Assembly: GCA_947568835.1 (NCBI GenBank)
Contig: OX387603.1
Coordinates: 27,242,651-27,306,650, forward strand
Origin: Protonemura montana
Taxonomy: Eukaryota; Arthropoda; Insecta; Plecoptera; Nemouridae
Direction of reading: 5' to 3'
Length of the DNA: 64,000 nucleotides
In this document: one piece after another, positions 35,801 through 43,800 of the stretch
How positions within the stretch are numbered: position 1 is the stretch's first letter
Layout of the letters: each line of letters starts with the position of its first letter
The notes under the pieces: model-generated
Databases searched by the model: none
Seen by the model: only the letters and a program-made list of their open reading frames with translations
What the model was told of the DNA's origin: nothing
Translations under genes and position numbers: made by a program

Positions 35801-36326
35801 TAATTCAAGACGAACAAAGCCATTGGAGAACGACTCTACAACAACTCGCTTACCCAGCGAGGAGAGCGCTAATGAAGCTGATAGAACTACACCTTCTGCC
35901 GAAGTAAGAACAACTTTGTACGATGCAAGAAAGCGTCTATCTTCAAACGACGTTGGAACGGAGATCGTGGCCGTGCCGCAAGATAACGTGAGTACGACTA
36001 CTTTATCGAATGAAGTAACCAGGAACGCACCCACTACTGAAGTCAGAACGCCCTCGCACGAAGTAGGATCACGTTTGCCGGCAAATGAGGCGTACACGAC
36101 GTCTTATCCGAGCGAAACAAGCGCAACAACTTCGGCAGACGTAGTGACTTCAACTGCTTCGAAAGGTTGCTTCGGTCGAGCATTAGGACAGTACTTTGCA
36201 GACGAAACCGACCGGAAGACGTTCCACTTCTGCACGAAAGGATTCCACTCGAAGCAGTTGCTTGACTTTCGGTTTGTTTGCGATCGCGGTACCTTGTTTG
36301 ACGCCGTGCTCCAGCGGTGTTCGTGA
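8846..36326 (+). CDS. Secreted multi-ChtBD2 (peritrophin-A type) chitin-binding protein, 13 coding exons
   Basis: Coding segments: 8846-8870, 24419-24598, 25089-25242, 26457-26669, 27291-27582, 28332-28494, 29797-29962, 30456-30661, 31298-31450, 31744-32118, 32228-33602, 33914-34090, 34595-36326. All junction phases match, giving 1,736 residues. Order: signal peptide (residues 1-20); ChtBD2-1 with Cys 41, 57, 63, 78, 91, 99; Thr/Pro-rich and acidic linkers (about 120-290); His/Ser-rich segments; a basic region with RSRR, RRKR and RPRR (554-582); an Arg/Ser/Pro-rich region (643-1100); ChtBD2-2 with Cys 1131, 1147, 1153, 1168, 1181, 1189; RGRR and RQRR sites (1210-1233); acidic Tyr-rich and Thr-rich linkers; and a four-cysteine ChtBD2-like end (1685-1735). 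The family binds chitin in cuticle, tracheal or gut matrices. A cuticle-type (CPAP-like) role is inferred from spacing. Weakest points: the 15.5-kb link from exon 1 to 2, the alternative donors in exon 5, and whether one transcript covers everything. No paralogue name is assigned. Confidence 0.78.
8871..10744. other. Intron 1, first part
   Basis: AT-rich intron sequence. A short stretch at 10560-10650 read on the minus strand contains gggttcgactcccg, a good tRNA B-box-like element, without a convincing A-box or cloverleaf. It may be a relic of a tRNA-derived SINE. Otherwise nothing recognised. Confidence 0.45.
10745..12504 (+). repeat. 70-bp satellite, array 1 (about 25 copies)
   Basis: Head-to-tail 70-bp units. 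Each carries a short hairpin, cgctccacgcaaaggagcg (6-bp arms CGCTCC/GGAGCG around a 7-base loop), and a CpG-rich part cactcgccgtcgcctctg. Variant positions (tagacatt, tttcactcc) recur every 420 bp, so six units form a higher-order repeat in the middle of the array. The same satellite is at 40.2 kb (inverted) and 51-60.7 kb (same orientation). Long minus-strand open frames result from the absence of stops in all three minus frames of the unit. Confidence 0.98.
12796..13151. repeat. Dispersed repeat, copy 1 (about 355 bp)
   Basis: Nearly the same sequence occurs at 46014-46378, with few substitutions over long stretches (for example cctgctgtccaatcaaaggg is identical) and small indels in the AT-rich middle. 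Both copies start at tttattgcccgtgtaaatcac and end at attaaaagttt. On the minus strand both keep about 55 open codons (CCVKELRFLIIYPFDWTAGT and following), so it may be the 3' coding end of a mobile element. The family is not recognised. It lies about 290 bp after satellite array 1. Confidence 0.85.
13229..13428. repeat. 38-bp minisatellite, about 5 copies
   Basis: Unit core cagcaggttctatgcaggtt plus taggctccttacagggga, period 38. The first and last copies are degenerate and one copy lacks gc in tatgaggtt. It lies in intron 1. Confidence 0.93.
13429..15759. other. Intron 1, middle part
   Basis: No exon recognised. A perfect small tandem repeat (aaattacggcc x3, 11 bp) lies at 14388-14420. The rest is AT-rich single-copy-looking sequence. 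Confidence 0.5.
15760..16060. other. GC-rich island with a GGC trinucleotide repeat
   Basis: An abrupt rise in GC and CpG inside the AT-rich intron. At about 15899-15946 a run of ggcggc units is broken by single changes. Read on the plus strand it would encode a Gly-rich run (GNHGGAGGGGGVGGGGG). No splice-supported exon could be established. It may be a CpG-island-like regulatory element, an unrecognised first exon, or a simple repeat. Confidence 0.5.
16061..17559. other. Intron 1, nothing firm
   Basis: No gene. A tRNA B-box-like sequence (acgttcgaacctactgg) at about 16353 suggests a worn tRNA-derived element, but no cloverleaf can be drawn. Confidence 0.4.
17560..17917. other. Second GC-rich island with a short ATG frame
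   Basis: CpG-rich sequence in which tcacacgatcgt occurs twice about 80 bp apart (about 17727 and 17807). An ATG at 17828 in a favourable context (acaaagATGGCCGCC) opens 29 codons ending at 17917. The composition resembles a promoter and first-exon region, but no downstream exon could be linked. Confidence 0.35.
17918..21386. other. Intron 1, AT-rich with no firm feature
   Basis: The largest frame (17954-18340, +) lacks any recognised motif. On the minus strand at 20309-20221 a pyrimidine-rich acceptor-like sequence (ttgttgccccccacag) precedes 29 codons and a stop (VVNVECSFEEHPSGC...). It is mentioned only as a weak exon candidate. Confidence 0.4.
21387..21428. repeat. Perfect 15-bp inverted repeat, 12-bp loop
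   Basis: The arm actcagtgcatatta at 21387-21401 is the exact reverse complement of 21414-21428. The loop is aatatgcaggtt. It could be a small MITE terminus or an RNA hairpin in intron 1. No flanking target duplication was identified. Confidence 0.9.
21429..24418. other. Intron 1, last part, with a 22-base G run
   Basis: No exon recognised before exon 2. A pure run of 22 G lies at 22470-22491, followed by gagagggggg, with another G-rich tract near 22295. Runs of this kind can form G-quadruplexes and are error-prone in sequencing, so the exact length should not be trusted. Confidence 0.55.
24419..24598 (+). CDS. Exon 2: rest of signal peptide and first half of ChtBD2-1
   Basis: Acceptor gttaccag at 24418; donor GTGAGA at 24599. 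It encodes residues 9-68 and contains the first three cysteines of the domain in the pattern C-x15-C-x5-C with GGYYADIETG between them. The frame is also open upstream through the acceptor to an ATG at 24358, offering a second possible start (see findings). Confidence 0.9.
25089..25242 (+). CDS. Exon 3: second half of ChtBD2-1
   Basis: Acceptor ggtttacag at 25088; donor GTACGT at 25243. It supplies cysteines 4-6 in the spacing C-x12-C-x7-C with the typical KFLC and NGTVFDQ motifs. The C3-to-C4 distance across the junction is 14 residues, as in ChtBD2-2. It ends in a short segment EEYFDLNLELYGNN. Confidence 0.9.
25729..25781. repeat. Imperfect nested hairpin in intron 3
   Basis: The outer arms aggttctttcc (25729-25739) and ggaaagaacct (25771-25781) are perfectly complementary. 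Inside them, cccatgagc and gctcgtggg pair with one G-T wobble around cttc. Downstream, ggtagttacgccactg resembles ends of old transposable elements, but no family can be assigned. Confidence 0.6.
26157..26421 (+). mobile_element. 5S-rRNA-derived SINE (SINE3 type), truncated, in intron 3
   Basis: It begins with a 5S rRNA-like head (ccgaacggtttgtcatgttg, then gatcaccgaggttaagcaac and attggatgggtgacc). A SINE-specific body follows (acagcaacttcattcgcct, ctcgacagcatggatttgtg, gttgtaccgtc). It stops about 35 bp before the exon 4 acceptor and lacks the tail present in full copies. An 11-bp inverted pair (26071-26081 / 26145-26155, actcgtctcca) abuts its start. Confidence 0.85.
26457..26669 (+). CDS. 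Exon 4: acidic then Thr-rich linker
   Basis: Acceptor tgtttgttccag at 26456; donor GTGAGT at 26670 in phase 2. It encodes an acidic stretch (QNEDEDVDAATEHES), then about 18 consecutive threonines from ACN codons, then a Pro-rich tail. Such Thr runs are usually mucin-type O-glycosylated spacers (inference). The exon start sits about 35 bp after the end of a 5S-SINE insertion. Confidence 0.82.
27291..27582 (+). CDS. Exon 5: Pro-rich then acidic linker
   Basis: Acceptor ctctcttacag at 27290. It encodes repeated PRPTPLY / PRPSPY motifs followed by a strongly acidic segment (EEQDD, LDEEDYTGSGDDEDFDDD). Two in-frame donors are possible nine bases apart: TAT then GTAACT at 27583, or CAG then GTCGAC at 27574. 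Both leave phase 0, matching exon 6. I chose the later one because GTAA is the better donor start. Confidence 0.78.
28332..28494 (+). CDS. Exon 6: linker exon
   Basis: Acceptor ctggccatag at 28331 and donor GTGGGT at 28495, phase 0 in and phase 1 out. It encodes DEEPIVIHKPIPEAHR, then a polar His/Asp/Asn-rich stretch without cysteine. No domain recognised. A 5S-SINE is inserted in the following intron in antisense orientation. Confidence 0.78.
28517..29056 (-). mobile_element. 5S-rRNA-derived SINE, near full length, two 5S-type monomers, in intron 6
   Basis: On the minus strand it starts with the 5S head (aaccgttcgg and gttggaaacaccggttctcg in reverse complement near 29010-29050). It then has two monomers carrying gttaagcaac...attgg.tgggtgacc, the common body, and a conserved tail (gtggtgtttaacgacgcac on the plus strand, about 28531). 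It ends in a TTTA-type tract (AAAT repeats on its own strand) at about 28509-28530. Confidence 0.9.
29535..29610 (+). other. tRNA-like sequence (tRNA pseudogene or SINE head)
   Basis: agctcaatgggttagagc is close to a tRNA A-box and D-arm. gatcggggttcgtgtccccg gives a T-arm with a B-box having one change from consensus. The acceptor stem does not close well, so I do not call a functional tRNA. It is followed by a low-complexity tctcacaaat tract. Confidence 0.5.
29649..29713. repeat. Perfect 25-bp inverted repeat with a 15-base loop
   Basis: The arm 29649-29673 (cagtctcacaaattgatgcc plus caaac) is the exact reverse complement of 29689-29713. The loop aggggcacgaacccc can pair GGGG with CCCC. 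The loop is itself an inverted copy of the T-arm of the tRNA-like sequence 80 bp upstream, so the structure looks like an inverted duplication of that element. It lies in intron 6. Confidence 0.95.
29797..29962 (+). CDS. Exon 7: His/Gln/Ser-rich linker exon
   Basis: Acceptor gatcctgcag at 29796 and donor GTACCA at 29963, phase 1 in and phase 2 out. It encodes a polar segment (VNVHQQHRANTDYILGRQ, then DRHRHHGSFNRY) ending in PSTTTAPSAR. No domain recognised. Confidence 0.78.
30456..30661 (+). CDS. Exon 8: Ser/Thr/Pro-rich linker exon
   Basis: Acceptor attccttgcag at 30455; donor GTACGC at 30662. It joins as RYYERF and encodes a Ser/Thr/Pro-rich low-complexity segment with alternating Lys/Leu (PLKLKLQAE). 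No domain recognised. Confidence 0.78.
31298..31450 (+). CDS. Exon 9: Gly/His/Tyr-containing exon
   Basis: Acceptor gtactttccag at 31297; donor GTAAAC at 31451; phase 1 in and out. It encodes GVSAVASVDGRRVQVEDHFH, then GGYGLDLPKPTHYGGKQYNP. This is less repetitive than the neighbouring linkers, so it may be a conserved short motif. No family recognised. Confidence 0.78.
31744..32118 (+). CDS. Exon 10: basic region with furin-type cleavage motifs
   Basis: Acceptor cctaataacag at 31743; donor GTAAGT at 32119; phase 1 in and out. It begins with an acidic Tyr-containing segment (SSYDEYSESD), then becomes very basic with RSRR (554-557), RRKR (568-571) and RPRR (579-582), each fitting the R-X-K/R-R proprotein-convertase pattern. 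It then turns Thr/Glu-rich. Confidence 0.85.
32228..33602 (+). CDS. Exon 11: long Arg/Ser/Pro-rich disordered region
   Basis: Acceptor tttaaattgcag at 32227; donor GTACTA at 33603. It encodes about 458 residues (643-1100), starting with a Gly/Pro-rich stretch (NNPGPPGLGGPGGSG), then Arg/Ser/Pro-rich sequence with a recurring motif RTRVxxxx (RTRVIADV, RTRVSVNEES, RTRVSVEEPA). No cysteines or folded domain are recognised, so it is predicted disordered. The long frame and the matching phases at both ends support it as coding. Confidence 0.85.
33914..34090 (+). CDS. Exon 12: acidic linker and first half of ChtBD2-2
   Basis: Acceptor tcgttccttggcag at 33913. It encodes cysteines 1-3 of the second domain with the same spacing (C-x15-C-x5-C) and motif GGYYADLEADCQLFHIC as ChtBD2-1. 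The donor must be the non-canonical GC of GCAAGT at 34091. The nearby GT sites (34095, 34098) break the frame and the C3-to-C4 spacing. Confidence 0.88.
34595..36326 (+). CDS. Exon 13: second half of ChtBD2-2, long linkers, C-terminal degenerate ChtBD2, stop
   Basis: Acceptor gccacttccag at 34594. Cysteines 4-6 (KFLCGPGTRFDQ) complete ChtBD2-2. Then come RGRR and RQRR sites, three acidic Tyr clusters (DEYYYDDEDEE, EEYYDDDYDG, EYEYYDDDDEG), a Thr run (TTTTTTTTTTTT) followed by PRRTYRVRTPPTRG, and degenerate repeats around NEA/SEV motifs. The final 52 residues resemble a ChtBD2 without its second and sixth cysteines. The frame ends TGC? no further: last codons are CGG TGT TCG then TGA at 36324-36326. 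No clear AATAAA follows within several hundred bases. Confidence 0.9.
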
Positions 36327-37806
36327 GGCGACCGATGATTTTCGACATATTTTGACGCCAGCAAGACGTTAAATCGTTCACAAGATGTCATTTAATTAAT
36401 TAATCTGAGTGGTCAGAATGATAATTATGTTATTGTTCAGGTTCACTGATGCTAGAATGTGGCAAATGCTTCAAGTTGCCGAGTTTGAGGAAGCTGCAGT
36501 CAAAGCAGATGCTTCGTTGGATCACAGAATTGGTTAGAATGCGTCTAGCTAATGCTTGGGTGTCCATGATACTTAGGAAGAGCGGGAGATAACTAAGCCG
36601 ACCTCCTGGCTTGACAAACCAGTCCACGGGATTTCAGATTTACGAAATCACGTAGCCAAGATATTCCAAGACGTCATAGATCTCACGTCCAAATCCTGCA
36701 AACCATACAAAACCTGGAAACCATTCTTAGAAAATCCAATAAGTAGTTACTGATGTTAAGACCTTAAAGTAACTCCCACATTTTCTTCTGGCCACTCAGA
36801 TTTTCTAAAAATTAATGTTCATCTTGGACAAAATTTTTCATCTTAATAATGACAATGAAAGTTATATATTTAAACGATATCTTCAAAGTGTTTGAAAATT
36901 GAGATGTCTGGTTGTTTTTGTTAATGTGTGTATCTATTATGCAGTGTTTATACTAGATGAATGTTGTTGCAGCATGTTTCGAATTGAAGACGTTCATGTG
37001 CTTTATTTCTTGCTTGTTTTCGAAGGGCTTCGGTGACGGAACCTTCTCTGGATGACGCCATAGCGATCGACGGCTATGTTCTTTTCCGAGAAGGTTTTGC
37101 ATCCCGGGCGTACGCGCATACGGACGCATAGTTTTGCGTCCCGAGCGAGTACGACCGGTGAACGGGCTCATGTGCCTCTCTATTGTCACTTCTTTTTGAT
37201 CAATGCTGTTTAATAGTTAATACAAATACAAAATGTGAACAGTAATCCAAATATTGATTCTTCCTCACAAATATCGATGAGCGCCGACACCTTCACACAC
37301 AAAGGTTTGGTGGGTTGTTCCTCTGCTCTGTACCAACCATCTCCTGTTTGCTAAGTCATCCTGGGGTTGCTGAGCCAATGGCAGTTTGTCATGGAACTCC
37401 TTGAGGTGGGTCATAGGATTTAGAAGAAGCGATTTACCATATCTAGAGACCGTAGAGGACAGTGAGCATGAATAATTTTTTGCGTCGATGCAAGATAAGT
37501 AGTGGATTTCTTTCTATCGAGTTTTTCTTGACTGTGAATTCGAGGCCGAGGAGTCATCGTTGCCAAATTTTTTATAGGGAACGACTGTTGTATTAGTTTT
37601 GATAATTCTTTCAGGCATTAATTAATTCAGTTTTTTCAGGATAATATTAAACCTTTTGTTCCTATAACTGCACGACTTTCTTGTGCACTCCGCGACTAGG
37701 TTAGGATGGACTAAATGGGCACTGCACAGCTAGTAGCAATGTGGGGGGATACTTTCAAATAGTCTTTGCTTTCAACGGTTACACGTGGTGTATCCTGAAT
37801 TGTTAT
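36327..37806. other. 3' flank of the chitin-binding gene
   Basis: AT-rich with only short chance frames. The 3'UTR must start here but no clear polyadenylation signal or cleavage site is visible. Nothing else recognised. Confidence 0.5.
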
Positions 37807-37872
37807 TGTGGTGTTTAACGACGCACTGTTTTGACATCTGGCCATGCGGCGCTGGTCTAATGGCGTCGGAGG
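37807..37872 (-). mobile_element. 5S-SINE tail fragment
   Basis: About 66 bp (gtggtgtttaacgacgcact, then gacatctggccatgcgg and ggtctaatggcgtcgg) match the conserved 3' tail of the SINEs at 28.5 and 48.95 kb. The match ends abruptly, so this is a severely 5'-truncated insertion. Confidence 0.85.
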
Positions 37873-40211
37873 TTTTCTGAGCAGCTGTGTTCATGAAGTG
37901 GAGCCTTGACGTTGGATGCGAAGGGATGCGTGATGTGACCCAGTGTTGTGACGTAATGACTTTCACAATAATTACGACTCAAAATATTGAGATTAATCGT
38001 TTACTCATCGCGACTGCCTAGAAATAGAATTATAATGCAATGTAATACATTCAACAACGAATCCTAATCAAGCAACTCTGTCAGCTGACATGCTTAAAAG
38101 GTAAATAGTAACAATGAGTGAACAAAACTACCCATTGCTAGAAATCCATGATCTTGAGTTGTTGGGATACTCTTCACCTACGTGGAAACCAGTGCCTGCA
38201 ATTTCATTGGTAGGCAGCCCATGACACATTAGTGCAATGCAGGTTTCTTACAAACAACCAAGATATTCTTAAGTCATTCGGATCATTAGTCAAGTCAGAT
38301 TTACCTTTCGAAGTCTTTTTAATTTACCTCTATTTAATTTTTGAGCTGATGTACTGGTGTATGATAAAACAAACTCTCTCCGCCAGTTATCAGTATTAGG
38401 CAAAGCAAAGAACATGGCATTAAATTTATGAGACGTACGCCCTCTTTTCTGCAGACCAACTCACGGATTTTTCCAGGGACTGGTTGGCATCAATGGGCAT
38501 ACATTAAATTTTTTTTACGCCTATGTTTGAAATTAAGCTGTTCAAAAGCACGAAAATGGCGCTGTTTCGCACCAAAATGTCTGGTTTGCAAGAGGGTAAA
38601 ACTTAAAAGGGTTGGTTAATGAGATATTTGAAATGGGTTCAATACGCTTCCCTGGCAGTAGTAGACAGCCCACTATTACATTTTGCTAGGTTCAGCTCTC
38701 GGCCTTACTTTGTTGCGAGGAAGTCTCCGACTCATCATTTCACCTAAACTATTTTTGGTTAACGTATCGATTTGATTGAAAATAATTGACAAAATAAGGT
38801 CATGAAAAGTGCAACAAGTTCATTTGTTCCTTACCTCCTCCTCTTGGACTATTGAACTATTGAACCACTGGAGATGCCGGACCTTTGCGTATCGAGTAAT
38901 TTTTGGATTACCGTGTTACGGGGTAGCTAGAACTAGAAGGCACGGGGCCAGCGGTTTTAACTTTTGAGGTTAATTTCTAAACAAGTGAACGCCATGGCAC
39001 CACCAACCTGATTATAATATGTCTTCACTGCATATCAGCAAGCAGTGTTTGTTGCGTTGGCTAACAAGTTGTCTGTGAGAATAATGTTTCGACTAATTTC
39101 ATGATTTTTACACGCCTGCAGTGCACTGATCTCTATACACTTACATGGACAGCTGATTGGAGCTCTCGAGAATTGCGTAGGGGCAATGCGGTGGCATTGA
39201 TGGGACTGAATGTCTCGCTGGCTTCAAGTTATTAATCGATTTGTGGTGATTAGCATTACAAAAAGATGTCAATAAAGGTAACACAAGATAAAAATAGCCC
39301 ACAAGATCTGAGAGCAAAGGTTTGCGGTACAAATTATACTCCGTAAAGCCAGAGAATATACTTTCCCGGCAGTAGCGCCACCGGTCTTTCTGAGATGACA
39401 GGTGGGCGAACTGTCATGCTCATCAAATCATGTGCAAATCATGCTTTGCGACAAAACTTTGCGAATATACGCCGTTTTGCTTGTGCACTAAAGCTTTCGT
39501 CATGTCACGCTGTTTTGCTGTTAAAGCTGTTGTAAAAATGTTTCAATTCAAATGGAAATACTTTTGCAGATATACCAGTTTTTTGATACTTTGCCACTAA
39601 AATCTCAACTGTAATTTAAGTTATTAATCAGTAGCAATGCTGGGTGTTCACCGGCTAGACTGTACAAGAACAAATGGCGGTTCTAGGCTCTAGCCGGCAT
39701 CAAACCAAGCAGCAATCCCCACAGGAACATGAAACTTTGCAGGTACGTGTATGTTTTAATTTGATTATTATCGAAACAATCTGCAATGCAGCCGTGGCGG
39801 CCGAGATGTAACTTTATCGTGTGAACATTTTATCGGCATTTCGTTCCACGGCACGAAGTCGTAATAATCTCACTTTCTTTCACGAGATTTCGTTTCTTGT
39901 TTTTCTGCTCAGAACACAAGAATTAATGCCCTCGGGTTTCGAATGTTTTATCGCAGGCCATTTAATGTTATATTTAATTAGACATTATCGAGGCAATTTG
40001 TGAATCTCGTAATTGCCGATGTGAGAATGTCTCAATCACAGATCATTTTGCTCTCCGCAGCTAACGACAAAACATCTCAAAATCAATAAACCCTTGCGCT
40101 AAAAAAGGGTACACATAACCCCACACCAAAACCTATAACAAGTGACTTTTGTTTCACAAAACCTTTAACTTGTCTTATTTTCCAATAGAAATACAATGAC
40201 AGGCAAAAATT
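37873..40211. other. AT-rich spacer, nothing recognised
   Basis: No gene, RNA or repeat was recognised on either strand. Open frames are short and low in information. Confidence 0.5.
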
Positions 40212-40828
40212 CAACAAGCACCCTGTCACGGAATGTCCGGCACAGAGGGCGACGGCGAGTGTTCGCTCCTTTGCGTGGAGCGAAACAAGCGCCTTGTCAC
40301 GGAATGTCCAGCACAGAGGTGACGGCGAGTGTCCGCTCCTTTGCGTGGAGCGAAACAAGCACCCTGTCACGGAATGTCCAGCACAGAGGTGACGGCGAGT
40401 GTCCGCTCCTTTGCGTGGAGCGAAACAAGCAACCTGTCACGGAATGTCCAGCACAGAGGCGACGGCGAGTGTCCGCTCCTTTGCGTGGAGCGAAACAAGC
40501 GCCCTGTCACGGAATGTCCAGCACAGAGGCGACGGCGAGTGTCCGCTCCTTTGCGTGGAGCGAAACAAGCGCCTTGTCACGGAATGTCCAGCACAGTGGC
40601 GACGGCGAGTGTCCGCTCCTTTGCGTGGAGCGAAACAAGCGCCCTGTCACGGAATGTCCAGCACAGAGGCGACGGCGAGTGTCCGCTCCTTTGCGTGGAG
40701 CGAAACAAGCACCCTGTCACGGAATGTCCAGCACAGAGGCGACGGCGAGTGTCCGCTCCTTTGCGTGGAGCGAAACAAGCGCCCTGTCACGGAATGTCCA
40801 GCACAGAGGCGACGGCGAGCGAAACAAG
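40212..40828 (-). repeat. 70-bp satellite, array 2, inverted (about 8.8 copies)
   Basis: Same unit as arrays 1 and 3 but in the opposite orientation (plus strand reads ctcctttgcgtggagcg). The first unit carries an extra base (agagggcgacgg) that corresponds to the 71-bp variant found twice in array 3. The last unit has lost about 21 bp (gacggcgag joined directly to cgaaacaag). The flanks do not resemble those of the other two arrays. Confidence 0.98.
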
Positions 40829-43800
40829 TAGCGGCTTGAACATCTTAACTGTGGACAAAGTATAGGAAGACATAAGTTTCTATATCTTGTCAGATTACTG
40901 CTCATTCTAGTTCAGATTCACTTTCATTTAATTGCACGAACAAGATGCATCTGATCAGATTTAAATTCAAATTTTAAATTGAAAGTAGAAGTCCATGTAG
41001 ATATCGCTCAGAAATTAATTCGGCAAGTCTTTATACATGCACAGAGAGGTGAGCACGGGTGTCTCTTTTGTTAATATTGATCCTGCTGATAAGGCGATGT
41101 CTTACGGAGGCCAAGAGCCTGAAATACGTCATGCTAAGAATTCAGAGGAGATTGCGGTATTGATTGTTTCTCCACGTAGGAGCTGCAAAACCAGGAAGCG
41201 GTGTATAAAAGGGGTGAAGAGCTGGACGCCCGATTGCCTACTAACTGAACTGTCCAAGAAGTGCAGTCTGGCAGGGTGCGATAAGGGATCTCCGGGAAGA
41301 GAAGTGGCCAAGGCGTTACGACATATACAAGCTCCTGCCACTCAAAGTATCTGTTAGTTAAATGGCCCGGATGTCCTGTTCCCAAGGAGTCCTGTTCCCA
41401 TGGAGTCCTGTTTCGAGCGATGAATGATTTTAGGTAAAACACCTGACCGCCAATCAGGAGGTCCCGGTTTCCTATCCCATTTCGGTTGCACATTTTGCCA
41501 GCTTTGCCTTCATTCAGAGAAGATCCGTCCTCCAATCCAACATTTCAAATGTTTCAAGCAGTTGCTCAAACGCCGTCTCGCGTCGAGTTTAGCCTCGCCG
41601 TCGATTCGCCATGTTTTCAATCAGATCGGGCTGCCAGCTCGTGTTGTCGTAAATCGAAGAAGCGCACGAAGCTGTCACGCCCGGACTTCGATCCCATGTC
41701 CTTCCCGTGCATCGCTATCTCTTTCTCCGCCTCGGAGATTTATCGATCTGCTCGGTTCGATCCCAGGGTGCGCTACTGCGGTGTGGCGTACAGCCAGGAC
41801 GTGGTTTTGGCGAGAGTTGCTTTTGGGTGTTTTCTTTTGGGTGCGCGTAAAGCTAGCGGAGCGAAGACTCAATTTGCAGATTAAGAAATAAATAGAAAAA
41901 TAAAATCGAATGTTTTGGGTCTGTTGGTCGACCTACGGACCCATGAGGTTTGTGGTAAGGGCAGATGTGAGTATCCTAAGGACTGCGTAGTCAGAGTCCA
42001 CCAGGTTGTGGCAAGGTAAGGCTAACACAACTGTAATGCTGTCTTCTATCGCAATAGGCATAGTGGGCAAGGACAATATAGCTACGTTCAAGGTCATATC
42101 CTCACCCCTTCCCTTTCTTTATCCTCATAAAAGAGGGTCTAAAATGTATTGGGATAGTTTTTTATTCTTTTTGGCTTCGTGATATCATGAAGGTCAAGTA
42201 ATACGCTCTGAAGAAGGTAATTAACGAATGACCTACACAGATGATCTACCAGTGCTACTCGGGATGATTGGTCAGAGGGAACAGTGAACCAATAAACCTG
42301 ACTCGTGTATTAGTAGAGACATCCAGTTGTTTGAGTTGCAACAACCTTCAGACGGGACTCAAAGCCTGTGGTCTCGACGATGCCAATCAAGTACAGAATA
42401 AGCATCTTCTGGCCGCATTCAATCCACGATTAAAACCACTGCTTAAATTGGCCGAAAACCTATTTTGTAAGATTTGCAAGATTTTCGGATCTCTGATGAA
42501 CTCGGCCATACATCATCTCGGCTTGTACATCATTCACCTGCAGTCGCGTAGTAAATGACTTTAAAGATATTTGGGGTAAAATAAACATAATCAAGACAAA
42601 GCTTACAGTTTCCACGACTGAAATCAAACGCCGCCACTGGCGCAGTCCTCGGTTCGATCCTGGGATGCAACAAAGCGAGTAACATACTTGTTACAATTGT
42701 TGATTCAATTGAGCACATCGTGGGCAATTGTCGAACTACGAAGCCGGCATGTCAAGATGCACTGCTTTCTCTAGACACGACCCATCTCTTGGGCTGCGTT
42801 CGATGTGCAGTTTCTCGCGATATGGCAAGCCAGCGACGCATTCAGCTTCTTGGGCATGTCTGACTCGGCGTCTTTACGGAATTCCTTTCAACAAAATAAG
42901 ATGCCCTCTGATCTCGTCTTGCAGCTCTCGCTTCTACAGTAGCTCAATCGGTGACTATGCCCGATTTACAGTTAAGATTGAGTCGTGGTTGAACGATATG
43001 AAAGAAATGCTATGCGCCATCTGAAAGTGAGAAACATGGTTCAAAATATTCTGGATAAAATTGGGGAAGGAGGTCTTGGAACTGAGATAACGTCATGTCA
43101 AGCAGGAATAGCTTTAAGTCCTCTAAGATGGATAATGTATGCCCGTTATGATATTATTTATGTGACAGTCGACACAGATGCGATCAAAGCTGTGCAATTG
43201 TGGAATATTTCACCAGTCTCCCATAACAGGTACTTTCTGTACAATATGTTTTTATAAGGAGTCCAATTCATAAAAAAACACATTCAAAGATTATAATTCT
43301 AGTGTGAAATAATCCTCACTTCAAGGTTAAAATCGGTAGAAACACGATTTCTCGAAATGAGGATACGTATCGACGACAACAAAATGTTCTTGGTACATCT
43401 TCTTTGACTGGCATTTATTTCTTTCCTTGCCACAAAAATATCATGCGCCACGTTTTACTGGTGGTAGTTAAATCCACCAGTAAGTGGTTGTTTTTTGAAC
43501 CTAGAAGAGTTCTTATTTAAACCTATAATGCCGAGAGGGTGCATTCATTTTCTTGGTTCTATACCTGGATAACATGTCATAACACTTTCATCCAACAAAC
43601 AATTGACATATGTGGTCACCCATCTAGCGTCTGACCTCAGCGTGGTATTACTTCACATTAATGATCTCACGAACTCGGTGCGTTCCCAGGTCTCAAAATT
43701 ATTAAGGCAGTTATCTCATGTTATAACAAGTGAACACGTAGTTAAAAACATTTTAAATCTCACAAAAAAAGTCCTTTTAGTCGTGTGATAACCTAAAAAA

